DNA of 64,000 bases. Source: Acidobacteria bacterium 28-1. Its GTDB lineage: Bacteria; Acidobacteriota; Blastocatellia; Pyrinomonadales; Pyrinomonadaceae. The notes under the pieces are model-generated. The model did not search any database. It saw only the letters and a list, made by a program, of their open reading frames with translations, and was not told the DNA's origin. This document shows, piece by piece, positions 8,897-17,341 of the stretch (the stretch's first letter is position 1; the number at the start of each line of letters is the position of its first letter). A program made the translations under genes and the position numbers. Location of the stretch: positions 1 to 64,000 of the forward strand of contig MWYZ01000048.1 in the NCBI GenBank assembly GCA_002050365.1, given 5' to 3'.

Positions 8897-8996
8897 GCCT
8901 AACCATGCGCTGCAGCGAATTGCTCCTGCTTCCCGCAGACTCGCCGCGCAGGAGCAGTGCCGCCCTCCGCTGCCGCTGAGCTTGGGGTCGTTCGAC
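8897..8996 (+). repeat. attC site 4 (different subfamily)
   Basis: R'' is GCCTAAC and is followed by CATGCGCTGCAGCGAATTGC. The inner arms GCTCCTGC and GCAGGAGC are exact inverted copies. The right side has CCGCTGCCGCTGAGC, and R' is GTTCGAC (8990-8996). It is shorter and unlike the other attC sites here, so this cassette probably came from another integron lineage. Confidence 0.75.
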
Positions 8997-9108
8997 GCTT
9001 CGCATCTTTCAAAACATTAGCAATTTGTGCAAAACTTCAAGTCAAACGCTCCGCGCTTTCTGCGAGTGCGGCGCAAACTGCAACGGGCGTCCCTTATCGC
9101 AAAGGCGC
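8997..9108 (+). other. ORF-less cassette body 3
   Basis: About 110 bases without a plausible ORF. It contains AAACGCTCCGCGCTTTCTGCG, recognisably related to the block in ORF-less bodies 1 and 2. The GTGTTTAAAAACAC palindrome is absent. Confidence 0.45.
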
Positions 9109-9208
9109 GTCGAACAAGTCATTGGACGCGAGGCGGATGACGCACTTTCATCGCGGGAACAAACTTCTTTTTGAGATGTTTCCCGCCCGCGTCAATTCCG
9201 CCTTAGAC
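9109..9208 (+). repeat. attC site 5
   Basis: R'' is GTCGAAC and is followed by AAGTCATTGGACGCGAGGCG. The right side has CCCGCCCGCGTCAATTCCGC, and the R' core is CTTAGAC, one base off the GTTRRRY consensus. The palindrome is weaker than at site 6. Confidence 0.6.
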
Positions 9209-9314
9209 GCTTCTTTGAAAAAAGATAAACGAAATGTTAAAAACAACAAATCGTTTTGCGCGGGGCGCAAAAGACATTCGGTTGTTTGCGGCTCGTGGTT
9301 TCCCGCCACGCCGC
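9209..9314 (+). other. ORF-less cassette body 4
   Basis: About 105 bases, AT-rich at first (GATAAACGAAATGTTAAAAA) and GC-rich after. No useful ORF. It contains a hairpin-capable TTTTGCGCGGGGCGCAAAA. Similarity to the other ORF-less bodies is limited to size and layout. Confidence 0.4.
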
Positions 9315-9426
9315 GTCTAACAAGTCGCTGGACGTGAGGGCAAAACAGCTACTCTTTAAAAACGTCCTTTCGTAATTCAGAGTTGTGTGTATCTGGTTTT
9401 GCCCCACGTCAACTCAACCGTTCGGC
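9315..9426 (+). repeat. attC site 6
   Basis: R'' is GTCTAAC and is followed by AAGTCGCTGGACGTGAGGGC. The inverted right arm is GGTTTTGCCCCACGTCAACTC, and R' is GTTCGGC (9420-9426). A strong site of the main subfamily. Confidence 0.8.
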
Positions 9427-9489
9427 TTTTCTTGGTAATCCGTAGCGAATGAGATAGAAAGCGTTAATTGTTTTTGCTACACTTGGCTT

Positions 9490-9963
9490 ATGAAGCCGTC
9501 CGTTTATATCGAAACCACGATTATCAGTTATTTGACAGCTAAACCCAGCCGCGATTTGGTGACTGCTGCTCATCAACAAATTACAACCGAATGGTGGACG
9601 GATGTGCGCCCGCAAGTTGATTGTTATGTTTCGCCTTTTCTCATTGACGAAGCATCACGCGGAGATGCAACTTACGCGCAAAAGCGGCTCGACGAGGTTG
9701 TTGATTTCACCGTGCTTGAAGTCAATGAGGAAATTGAAGATTTAGCACAACAGTATTTTGCAGCGTTGCAGATTCCTGAAAAAGCAAAGATTGACGCTTT
9801 TCATTTGGCTGTTGCGGCTTGGCATAAAATGGATTATTTGCTTTCGTGGAATTGCAAACATATTGCGAGCGGGCGCGTCCAAAAGATGATGCAGGAAATT
9901 AACGCTCGTCTTGGAGTTCACACGCCGATAGCTTGCACACCCGAAGAATTGATGGAGGTTTGA
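9490..9963 (+). CDS. PIN-domain protein, VapC-like toxin
   Basis: A 157-residue PIN-like ribonuclease candidate. The N-terminus MKPSVYIETTIISYLTAKPS carries the first acidic position as Glu, as in a known PIN subfamily. Further acidic residues are in LIDEASRGDA and KIDAFHLAVAAWHKMDYLLS, and LLSWNCKHIASG matches the usual C-terminal PIN strand. It is the first gene of a two-gene cassette. The small partner gene starts six bases after the stop, with GGAGG just upstream. Confidence 0.75.
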   Translation: MKPSVYIETTIISYLTAKPSRDLVTAAHQQITTEWWTDVRPQVDCYVSPFLIDEASRGDATYAQKRLDEVVDFTVLEVNEEIEDLAQQYFAALQIPEKAKIDAFHLAVAAWHKMDYLLSWNCKHIASGRVQKMMQEINARLGVHTPIACTPEELMEV

Positions 9964-9968
9964 GGATT

Positions 9969-10148
9969 ATGTGGGAAGACCCGATAGTGAAAGAGGTTCG
10001 TCAAGCGCGGCTTGAAATCGAGCAGGAATGCGGCGGAGATTTTCGCAAGATTTACGAGCGAGCATTAGAAATACAGAAGAAAGTTGCTGAGAAGCGAGCT
10101 TCCGATTCTACCGTGAAAGCCCAAAAAGAAGCATTGCTTGTAGCCTAA
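9969..10148 (+). CDS. Small partner of the PIN protein, likely antitoxin
   Basis: Start at ATG 9969, preceded by GGAGG at a suitable distance. This removes the 12-residue extension of the ORF track. The 59-residue product (MWEDPIVKEVRQARLEIEQE...) is helical and charged, and resembles small proteins commonly encoded beside PIN toxins of this type. No DNA-binding fold is obvious. Antitoxin function is inferred from size, position and partner. The toxin-first order is the reverse of many VapBC pairs. Confidence 0.6.
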   Translation: MWEDPIVKEVRQARLEIEQECGGDFRKIYERALEIQKKVAEKRASDSTVKAQKEALLVA

Positions 10149-10153
10149 GACAA

Positions 10154-10266
10154 GCCGAACAATTCAATGGATGTGAGGGCGAAACAGCGACTTTGTTATC
10201 ACGTTGTCTTTTGGACTCAAACGGGCTTAGTGGCGGTTTCGCCCCGCGTCATCTCAACCGTTCGGC
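10154..10266 (+). repeat. attC site 7
   Basis: R'' is GCCGAAC and is followed by AATTCAATGGATGTGAGGGC. The inverted arm is GGTTTCGCCCCGCGTCATCTC, and R' is GTTCGGC (10260-10266). The two cores are exact reverse complements. A very clear attC. Confidence 0.85.
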
Positions 10267-10317
10267 TTCTTCGTATTGAATTTGTAGCCGCTTCTATTCT
10301 GTGGTAAAAATTGTGAT

Positions 10318-10560
10318 GTGCTAAATTACCGATACACGGCTTACTTTGAAAACGAGGTTTTGCGGAAACGCTCGTATCTGAAAAAAGAGTGGTGCGAGTT
10401 TGTCGTCGAAAATCCGATTCGCGTCGAAGTGCAAAGCGACAACCGTGTAAGATTTTGGGCGAGAATCGCAGAGTTTGGAAATCGTGTTTTGCGAGTTGTA
10501 ACTTTAAACGACAGAATCACAATCCACAACGCATTTCCTGACAGCAATTTTAAGGAATGA
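10318..10560 (+). CDS. DUF4258-like toxin candidate
   Basis: An 80-residue protein beginning at GTG 10318, because the overlapping ATG at 10316 meets a stop at once. The sequence (KKEWCEFVVENPIRVEVQSD then NRVLRVVTLNDRITIHNAFP) matches the small DUF4258-type proteins found as toxin candidates beside DUF2283 proteins. Its stop overlaps the next ATG by four bases, indicating coupled translation. It is the first gene of the last recognisable cassette. Confidence 0.65.
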   Translation: MLNYRYTAYFENEVLRKRSYLKKEWCEFVVENPIRVEVQSDNRVRFWARIAEFGNRVLRVVTLNDRITIHNAFPDSNFKE

Positions 10561-10775
10561 AAATTAACTATTACCCGGAAACAGATTCGCTTTACATTGA
10601 CTTGTCGCACAAGCCGAGCGTGGACAGCCGTGAGGTGTCGGACGGCGTGATTTTGGATTACGACGAACTTGGAAATATAGTTGGAATAGACATTGACCAC
10701 GCCAGTACAAAGTTGGAAATCGGAGAAATTGTTTTGGGCAGACTGCCCGTGCAGGTAACGCACGTCATTGCGTAA
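10557..10775 (+). CDS. DUF2283 protein, likely antitoxin
   Basis: A 72-residue protein with the DUF2283 pattern: MKINYYPETDSLYIDLS at the start, then SREVSDGVILDYDELGNIVG and IDIDHAS. DUF2283 proteins are usually partners of DUF4258-like proteins in toxin-antitoxin-like pairs. The four-base overlap with the upstream gene supports that. It is followed within seven bases by the R'' core of attC site 8. Confidence 0.8.
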   Translation: MKINYYPETDSLYIDLSHKPSVDSREVSDGVILDYDELGNIVGIDIDHASTKLEIGEIVLGRLPVQVTHVIA

Positions 10776-10781
10776 GGCGAA

Positions 10782-10914
10782 GCCGAACAAGTAGAACCAC
10801 TGCCAGAGGCAGTGGCTTTTCTTAGTCATTGGACGTGAGGGCGCGGGCAGCGACTTTGTTATCGCGTTGTCCGTTACCCATAGCTTGTGTGTATTCGGTT
10901 TCCGCCCCGCGTCA
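10782..10914 (+). repeat. attC site 8, truncated
   Basis: R'' is GCCGAAC, followed by an inserted hairpin and then AGTCATTGGACGTGAGGGCG. The right arm GGTTTCCGCCCCGCGTCA ends at about 10914, where the sequence turns into IS110-related DNA. The R' core is missing. The site can no longer form a complete attC. Confidence 0.7.
10797..10815 (+). terminator. Terminator-like hairpin inside attC 8
   Basis: CCACTGCC-AGA-GGCAGTGG is a perfect eight-base stem with a three-base loop, followed by CTTTTCTT. It lies just after the DUF2283 gene. It is absent from the other attC sites, so it was added between R'' and the conserved arm. Confidence 0.55.
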
Positions 10915-10930
10915 GATACTGTGTTGAATG

Positions 10931-11620
10931 TCAAACTGATTTCACCCATTGCGGGTCAAATGGTTTTCCAGTCTTTAACACTCCATAAGCGAGATGAATC
11001 AGTTTTCGCATCGCCGCTCCGATAACCGCCATTTTGCATTTGCCGCGCTCGCGTAATCCCGAAGCCCATTGTTGAAAAAAGGCACTCCATCGAAGAGCCG
11101 TGAGTGCCGGAAAGTAAAGAGCCTTCCGCAGGCAGGCATTACCGATTTTTGATAATTGAGTGTGTCCGCGCACTGAACTTCCTGAACGCCTTTGACGCCG
11201 AACCAGCCGGGCGTCAGCGGCAACCTGGCGTGCGCTTTTGGATTGCTTAATGTTCACAATTTCGGCAAGTAGCAAAGCGGTTGTCGCCGCGCCGATGCCG
11301 GGAATCGAATCAAGCAAAGCGCTTTTCTGTTTCAGGTCGGGATGATTGTTAATGTGTTCTTGAATCATCTGTTCGGTCTGTTTGATTTGTTCAATCAGGT
11401 AAGCGATGTGTTCTTCGAGACGGGGTCGGACTGCGGCAGTCGAAATGCCGGATGAGAGACGATTTTCTTCCGCGACGCGCCTCTCAATCAGTGATTCGAG
11501 GCGGCGCACCAGTGCTTGCAGTTCGCGTACTTCCAGTGACGGCGGTCTCCACATCGGCGGTTGCTGCGTGAGGCAAAAGCGAGCAATCAGAGCGGCATCT
11601 ACTTTGTCCCCGCCACGACT
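10931..11620 (-). pseudogene. IS110-family transposase, 5'-truncated remnant
   Basis: The frame is open from about 11620 to the stop at 10931, with no proper start. It covers DKVDAALIARFCLTQQPPMW and the C-terminal Transposase_20 region with the helix-hairpin motif LLDSIPGIGAATTALLLAEI, then GSSVRGHTQLSKIGNACLRK. The N-terminal DEDD catalytic domain is absent. The right edge abuts the response regulator gene and the left edge cuts attC 8. It is an inactive fragment. Confidence 0.8.
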
Positions 11621-11695
11621 TCACCGCCGCCTTTGTCTGTCGCCAAAGTTTGCGGCTTTGACTGACATTTGTCAACATACAAGCTCCGCCGTTCC

Positions 11696-13048
11696 CTACT
11701 TTTCAAAACTGATTCCTAAATTTTTCATTCTTCTGTAAAGATGACTGCGGTCAACGCCCATCGCGTCCGCCGCTTTTGAAACATTGCCGTCCGCTTCCGC
11801 GAGTTTGTGCAAAATAAATTCTCGTTGATAAGCGTCATTTGCTTCCTTGAATGATGGAAAGCGAAACGAAGCGGCAGGCGTTTCATTTTTTTCATTAAAT
11901 TCGGGTAAATCGTCGGCGGAAATTTTTTGTTTTGAAATCATAATCACGACGCGCTCAATCGTGTTGCGAAGTTCGCGGACGTTGCCGAGCCAAACGTAAT
12001 TTTGCAGCGCGTCAATCGCTTCCGTCGTAAAATCTTTCGGCTTCTTTCCATAATTGGTTGAGAATTTGCGGTTAAAATGTTCGATTAAAAGCGGAACGTC
12101 TTCCAAGCGTTCACGAAGCGGCGGAATTTGAAACGGTATGACGTTCAGACGGTAAAACAAATCGGCGCGAAAATTGCCGTCTTCAATCAGGTTATCTAAT
12201 AGTTTATTCGTCGCCGAAATCACGCGCACGTCAACTTTTACCGGCGTGTTGCTTCCGACCGGCGCAAAGCTTTGTTCTTCCAAAACGCGCAGCATTTTCG
12301 CCTGAACACGCGGCGACATATCGCCAATTTCGTCAAGAAATAAAGTCGCGCCGTCCGCCAATTCAAACTTTCCTTTTTTCGCAACAATCGCGCCTGAAAA
12401 TGCTCCCTTAGCGTGTCCGAAGAGTTCCGATTCGACTAACTCTTCTGGAATCGCAGCAGAATTTATTTCGACAAACGGCGCGTTTTTCCGTTTCGATTGC
12501 GCGTGAATCGCTCTCGCAACTAACTCTTTGCCCGAACCTGATTCGCCCGAAATTAAAACTCTGCCGTCGGTCGGCGCGACGATGGCGATTTGTTTTCGGA
12601 GCGCCCGCATTGCAATCGAATCACCAACCATTTCATATTCCTGGCTGAGTTGTTCGGCTAAATTTTGATTGACTCGTTCTAACTCTCTCTGCTTAATTGC
12701 ATTCCTGACGGTGAGAACGGTTTTTTCGATTGACAGCGGTTTTTCGATAAAATCAAACGCTCCGAGTTTCGTCGCATTAACGGCAGTTTCGATATTGCCG
12801 TGTCCCGAAATCATCACGACCGCCGAATCATTTCCCTGCTCGCGCAATCGCTTCAAAGTTTCCAAACCGTCAATCTTCGGCAGCCAAACATCGAGCAGAA
12901 TGCACGCGAAACTATTTTCCTCGACGGATTTTAGACACGCTTCGCCCGATTCGACGGCTTCCACATCAAAACCCTCATCTTCCAAAACTCCGCGCAAGGT
13001 TTCACGGATTCCGCGCTCGTCGTCAACGACTAAAATTGAATTAAACAT
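11696..13048 (-). CDS. Sigma-54-dependent response regulator, NtrC/NtrX type
   Basis: Three domains are seen. The receiver has its phosphorylation Asp in ILLDVWLPKIDG (D53) and Lys in FIEKPLS. The AAA+ domain has Walker A GESGSGKE (about 168-175) and the sigma-54 contact loop GAFSGA (about 215-220), a Ser variant of GAFTGA. The Fis-type helix-turn-helix is at the end (NVSKAADAMGVDRSHLYRRM). It activates RpoN promoters when phosphorylated. The ATG overlaps the 3' end of the NtrY-like kinase gene by eight bases, so the two form a two-component operon. Target genes are unknown. Confidence 0.93.
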   Translation of the reverse strand: MFNSILVVDDERGIRETLRGVLEDEGFDVEAVESGEACLKSVEENSFACILLDVWLPKIDGLETLKRLREQGNDSAVVMISGHGNIETAVNATKLGAFDFIEKPLSIEKTVLTVRNAIKQRELERVNQNLAEQLSQEYEMVGDSIAMRALRKQIAIVAPTDGRVLISGESGSGKELVARAIHAQSKRKNAPFVEINSAAIPEELVESELFGHAKGAFSGAIVAKKGKFELADGATLFLDEIGDMSPRVQAKMLRVLEEQSFAPVGSNTPVKVDVRVISATNKLLDNLIEDGNFRADLFYRLNVIPFQIPPLRERLEDVPLLIEHFNRKFSTNYGKKPKDFTTEAIDALQNYVWLGNVRELRNTIERVVIMISKQKISADDLPEFNEKNETPAASFRFPSFKEANDAYQREFILHKLAEADGNVSKAADAMGVDRSHLYRRMKNLGISFEK

Positions 13049-15266
13049 TTGTCGGTAATTCTACAATAAATTTCGCGCCCTTCGTCGAATTATTGACCGC
13101 TCGAATCTTCCCGCGATGCTCGGAAATAATTCTCTGCACAATCGCCAAACCTAGACCTGTGCCGCGTCCTTTGGTGGAAAAATACGGCTGGAAAAGTTTT
13201 TGAAAATCAGATAGCGAAATGCCGTTGCCATTGTCGGAGACTTCCGCGACGATTAAATCACGCGCCGCGTCGTGAAATGTTTTGACGAAAATTCGTTTGT
13301 CGGTCTGAGTTTTATCAAACGCTTCGGTCGCGTTTTCGATTAAATTGACAAACACGCGCCGCAGTTGTTCGTCGTCTATCATCGCGCTCGGCAGATTTTC
13401 AGCTAAATTTAATTCAATTTCCACATCGGAAAAACGGTCGTCGTAAAGCGTAACCGATTGTTTTATAATCTCGTTCAGTTTTCCGCTTTCGAGCCGCGCA
13501 TTCGGCAGCCGTGCATAACGCGAAAATTCGTCAACCATTGATTTCAAGGAATTAACTTCGCGCAAAATCGTTTCTGTTCCGTCCTTAATAACCTTTGCGG
13601 TTTGGTCTTCAGTCTTTGGTTTTGGGTCTTCGATTTTCGGTTTGAAAACTTCCAGAAAACTTTGAACTTTCGATTTTGTATTTTGCGTTAGCGCAAAGCG
13701 TTTCGCTATTCGTTCCGCCGAAAGTTGAATCGGGGTCAACGGATTTTTTATCTCGTGCGCCATCCGGCGAGCGACTTCTTGCCACGCCGAAGCGCGTTGC
13801 GCGGCGATGAGTTCCGACAAATCTTCAATTACAAGGACGACTCCGCTCGCGTCCGTTTCAGAAGTTTTGGGCAAAGCCGTCGCCGTCAAAGCCACCGACA
13901 AACTCTCATTTGCCGGCGCGCTTTCGTCGGTGTGTTCGCGTTGCAAAACGGTTTGTTCACTCGCTTGCCCGATGCGTCGGGCGCGGTTTATCAGCCGTTC
14001 CAAAATTGTGCGGTTTTCTTCATTGACAATTTTTCCTAATTCAAATCTTGTAAAGTCTGCCGTTTCGAGTTTGAAAATTTCAATCGCCGCTTTGTTGATT
14101 GTCGTTACGCGGTTTTCGCCGTCAAAGGAAATCACACCTGTCGAAAGTGATTGCAAAATAGTTTCGATATACCTTCGGCGTTCGGAAAGCTCGGCGGAAT
14201 TTTCTTCGAGCTTCGCAGACATTTGATTAAACGTCGAAACGAGCAGCGCAAGTTCGTCTTCGGCGAAAACGTCAACGCGGTGCTTTAGATCGCCGCGCGC
14301 GACTTTGTCCGCGCCTTCCGCCAGAGCTTTAATCGGCACGGTCAAACCGCGAGCGATATAAAACGCTGTCCAACTCGAGGCGAAAATTAGCAGAAACGTC
14401 AACATACCAAGCGTCAAAAGTCCGGTTTGCCGAATCGTAACGGCTGTTTGTTTGAGTTTTTCAAATTCGATTAAGGAATTTTCGACGATTTGGCTGACGT
14501 TTCCTTCGGGGCGCAAGTCAGGAACAATGACTAACATTTTGCCGTCGGGAAATCTGGCGACGGCGACATCGAAATTTTTTCCGTCGGCTAAAATTTTTTC
14601 AGTGAAATTGTTTGCGCGGACGAATTTGAGCGTGTTTTCGAGTTCGTTCTTTTGTTCGGCAGACAGATTTTTTTCGCTTTCGGCTAAAATTTTCCCATCT
14701 TTAGAAAGAACTTCGAGTCTGGTTAAGTTTCCCGCTTCGACCAGCGTTTGCAAATCTTGATTGCTGAAATTTTTCACGTCCAGAACCGTCGTCAACATCT
14801 GCGCGGTTTCGCTTAACTTAACGATTTGGTCTTCGATTGATTGGTTTTGAACTTGGCGGGCTTCGCGGATGACGTTTTCGGGAATATCCGTGAACCAACG
14901 GTCGAGCGCGCGATTCATAAACAGATAAGAGAAAAACGCCATCACAATAATTGGCAAAAGGCTGATGGCGAAGAAATATAAAAGAAGCCTGGTTTTAATT
15001 TTATAGCCTAAGGCAAACGCGCGTCTTTCGCGGCTTAATTTCACAAGGCTGCGAACGAATATAAATCCGAAAATAATAAATGCAAAAAAGTTGAGCGAAG
15101 AAAGGGCGTAAAGCAGAAGCGTGTCGCTGGTGGAATCTACGGCAATGTCTTTCCAGTAATTCGATGTTTGCAAAAGAACTAAAACGGTAAATAAAATTAA
15201 AACTAATCCGCCGAGAATCCAGGGCGGCACGCGCGGTTTATATTTTATCGGTTTTTCGTCAGCCAT
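13041..15266 (-). CDS. NtrY-type sensor histidine kinase
   Basis: An inner-membrane kinase of 741 residues. Several N-terminal membrane helices come first (WILGGLVLILFTVLVLL and others), then an extracytoplasmic part, another helix near residue 290 and a HAMP domain (LTVPIKALAEGADKVARGDL). A PAS-like domain follows. The H-box is RRMAHEIKNPLTPIQLSAER, and the ATPase domain has N and G boxes (NLIENATEAF, GRGTGLGLAIVQRII). It would phosphorylate the overlapping NtrC-type regulator. Architecture and length fit NtrY, whose signals are often nitrogen or redox related, but the ligand here cannot be inferred. Confidence 0.92.
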   Translation of the reverse strand: MADEKPIKYKPRVPPWILGGLVLILFTVLVLLQTSNYWKDIAVDSTSDTLLLYALSSLNFFAFIIFGFIFVRSLVKLSRERRAFALGYKIKTRLLLYFFAISLLPIIVMAFFSYLFMNRALDRWFTDIPENVIREARQVQNQSIEDQIVKLSETAQMLTTVLDVKNFSNQDLQTLVEAGNLTRLEVLSKDGKILAESEKNLSAEQKNELENTLKFVRANNFTEKILADGKNFDVAVARFPDGKMLVIVPDLRPEGNVSQIVENSLIEFEKLKQTAVTIRQTGLLTLGMLTFLLIFASSWTAFYIARGLTVPIKALAEGADKVARGDLKHRVDVFAEDELALLVSTFNQMSAKLEENSAELSERRRYIETILQSLSTGVISFDGENRVTTINKAAIEIFKLETADFTRFELGKIVNEENRTILERLINRARRIGQASEQTVLQREHTDESAPANESLSVALTATALPKTSETDASGVVLVIEDLSELIAAQRASAWQEVARRMAHEIKNPLTPIQLSAERIAKRFALTQNTKSKVQSFLEVFKPKIEDPKPKTEDQTAKVIKDGTETILREVNSLKSMVDEFSRYARLPNARLESGKLNEIIKQSVTLYDDRFSDVEIELNLAENLPSAMIDDEQLRRVFVNLIENATEAFDKTQTDKRIFVKTFHDAARDLIVAEVSDNGNGISLSDFQKLFQPYFSTKGRGTGLGLAIVQRIISEHRGKIRAVNNSTKGAKFIVELPTNV

Positions 15267-15396
15267 TCGGCGATTTTAGCATATTGTGCGGGCAGATTTC
15301 GTTCTTAATTTTTAAACGGTGTTCGGCGAAGCAAATCAATGTGCCGCGCAAGTTTAACCTGTTTCGTGAATCCGAAGCAGAAATTTCACTAACAAA

Positions 15397-15432
15397 TAAA
15401 AAAAGCGTCGTTTCATTCGTTGGAACGACGCT
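15397..15432 (-). terminator. Rho-independent terminator of the radical SAM gene
   Basis: The stem AGCGTCGTT (15404-15412) and AACGACGCT (15424-15432) is a perfect nine-base match around an 11-base loop. Read on the minus strand, it is followed by a T run. It lies 27 bases after the radical SAM stop codon. Confidence 0.85.
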
Positions 15433-15458
15433 CTTAAAATAATTTACCAGCCAGCCGA

Positions 15459-17024
15459 TTAATTTTCGGCGTTTACTGCGCTGGCATCGGCGATTCCGCC
15501 GCTCGGTTTTCTTTTCGCGGCACGCCAGGTTGAAAATCCTTCTTTCGTCAAACTGAAAATCGTGCGGCGGTTTTGCAGCAGCAATTTTATCCACGCGCGT
15601 TTGTTCATCTGCGGAAAATAAATTCCGCGAAAGAAAAATCTCGCAACCAGATGTCCGATGCGATAACCAATCGGCGCATCGCTGATCGCAGCGAGTGCTT
15701 CGGCGTTGCGTTCGGGGCTGTAACTTAATTGCCACGCGTGGAGCGTTTCCTGCCGCGCTTGCTCAATCGTCATTTTCAGAGGCGTGTGCGCCATGACGAA
15801 CGGCGCGAACTCCAGCCAATGTTTCGGTCGGGTCATTCGTCCGGCTTTTTCCAGTCTCGTGTAAAGCGGCGTTGCCGGAAACGGCGTAAGCTGTCCGAAA
15901 ACCGGCAAGCCCGGCTGCCAACTGTTGACTTGCTCCAAAGTTCTGTCCGCCACACCGGGCGTGTCGTTGTCCATCCCGAAAATAAACGACGTAATCGCGT
16001 AGATATTTCGTTTTGCCAATCTGTCCAACACGGCTTGATAATCGCCGGGGCGCGAAAAGTTTTTATTGACATCCGCCATATTCGCTGGGTCAATTGATTC
16101 CATTCCGATGAAAACCCATTTGCCGCCCGCGTCCGCAATCAAATCGACCATTTCCTCATCGTTGAGTAAATTTGCGCTGATTTGCGCGACCCACGGAAGC
16201 TGCGCTCCGGCGGCGATAATATCCCGAAGCAAAGTTTTCAAGCGTTTTTTGTTAATGGCAAGGTTGTCGTCAATAAAGAAAACGGCGATTTGCCCTTTTT
16301 CCTTTCTGGCTCTGGCTTTCAATCTCAGCAATTCTTCGACCACCGATTCGTTCGTGCGAAAGCGAATCGAATCGCCGAAAAATCCCGTTACCGTGCAGAA
16401 TTCGCAGCCGTATGGACAACCGCGCCCGGTTTCAATCGGCACGACGAAAAATTTTCCCCAACCGTCGCCGAGTTTCGACATAAATCCGCGCATAAACGAC
16501 GGCACGAGGCTGAATTGGTCTAAATCCAAAGTTTCCCAAGGAATATGCGGATAAGGCTGCAGAGAAGGTTTTTTGTCGTTGCCTTTCGCGTCTGTTTCCG
16601 GTTGATAAATTTCTTTGAGTTCGCCACGCGCCGCATCATTGACTAATAAAGCCCAAGTTTCGTCGGCTTCGCCAAGCGCAACCGCATCAGCGTGTCGTCG
16701 TCCGCCGTCTTTGCCGAGTGCTTCATCGGGACATTCGGTAACGTGCGGTCCGCCCATCACGACTTTGATTCCAGCATCTCGAAGCGCGTCGGCAAATTTA
16801 TAAGCGCGGGCGACCATTCTGGTCATCGCGCCGATGCCGACAAGTTCGACGTTTTCTTTTCTGCAAAATTCGACGAGTTCTGCTTCAGACATTGATTTTG
16901 CATTGCCGTCAATCAACACGACTTCGTGTTCTTTCGGTGTCAGTGATTGAAGCAGAAACATCCAAAGATGCGGCATAAAGTTCCGCGTAACGCCGTTATC
17001 TGGATTATAAAGTAAGATTTTCAT
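15459..17024 (-). CDS. B12-binding-domain radical SAM protein
   Basis: A 521-residue protein. The N-terminal cobalamin-binding-type Rossmann domain (about 1-140) starts MKILLYNPDNGVTRNFMPHL and contains VVMGGPHVTE. The radical SAM core has CPYGCEFC (Cys 203, 207, 210), the CxxxCxxC iron-sulfur motif. A C-terminal helical extension follows. Such enzymes do methylations or rearrangements of unreactive carbons; the substrate is not evident. It stands alone with its own terminator and is not obviously linked to neighbours. Confidence 0.88.
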   Translation of the reverse strand: MKILLYNPDNGVTRNFMPHLWMFLLQSLTPKEHEVVLIDGNAKSMSEAELVEFCRKENVELVGIGAMTRMVARAYKFADALRDAGIKVVMGGPHVTECPDEALGKDGGRRHADAVALGEADETWALLVNDAARGELKEIYQPETDAKGNDKKPSLQPYPHIPWETLDLDQFSLVPSFMRGFMSKLGDGWGKFFVVPIETGRGCPYGCEFCTVTGFFGDSIRFRTNESVVEELLRLKARARKEKGQIAVFFIDDNLAINKKRLKTLLRDIIAAGAQLPWVAQISANLLNDEEMVDLIADAGGKWVFIGMESIDPANMADVNKNFSRPGDYQAVLDRLAKRNIYAITSFIFGMDNDTPGVADRTLEQVNSWQPGLPVFGQLTPFPATPLYTRLEKAGRMTRPKHWLEFAPFVMAHTPLKMTIEQARQETLHAWQLSYSPERNAEALAAISDAPIGYRIGHLVARFFFRGIYFPQMNKRAWIKLLLQNRRTIFSLTKEGFSTWRAAKRKPSGGIADASAVNAEN

Positions 17025-17341
17025 TTGATTTTTTTAGGGAAAGTTTGGGAAATTTTAGCGAAATTTAAACGAATACGACCTCATTCAGAGTTTAAAGTTT
17101 AGTTTGTATTTAAGTGAAAGACAATCCAAATTTTGCACACCGAACACTTGAATTCTAAACAACCAAACTTACTTTTTTAAGATTAGATTTAATTGAAAAG
17201 CACTATGATAAACAACAGCCCGCTTGCTTTGTATCGGTTGAAAGGAGACATTCAACTTATATCTAACAATTTACGCTGTTAGGTGGATTTTTGCAACCCG
17301 AAATGTGAGACGATAAGTTTAGAGAGGCGTTAATATTTATT
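17025..17341. other. Intergenic stretch, no gene seen
   Basis: AT-rich and without a convincing ORF. A short stretch near 17220-17300 (ATATCTAACAATTTACGC then TGTTAGG) superficially resembles integron core sites, but no palindromic arms surround it. No terminator is evident for either neighbour. Confidence 0.5.

Noticed and set aside
8957-9337. 126-codon ORF across two cassettes
   Set aside because: It runs through attC sites 4 and 5 and reads as basic, low-complexity sequence; its frame ignores cassette borders.
15259-15735. 158-codon ORF on the minus strand
   Set aside because: It overlaps the radical SAM gene in another frame and spans its terminator.
17220-17300. Possible attC remnant (ATATCTAACAATTTACGC...TGTTAGG)
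   Set aside because: Core-like words only; no paired arms, and the spacing is too short.
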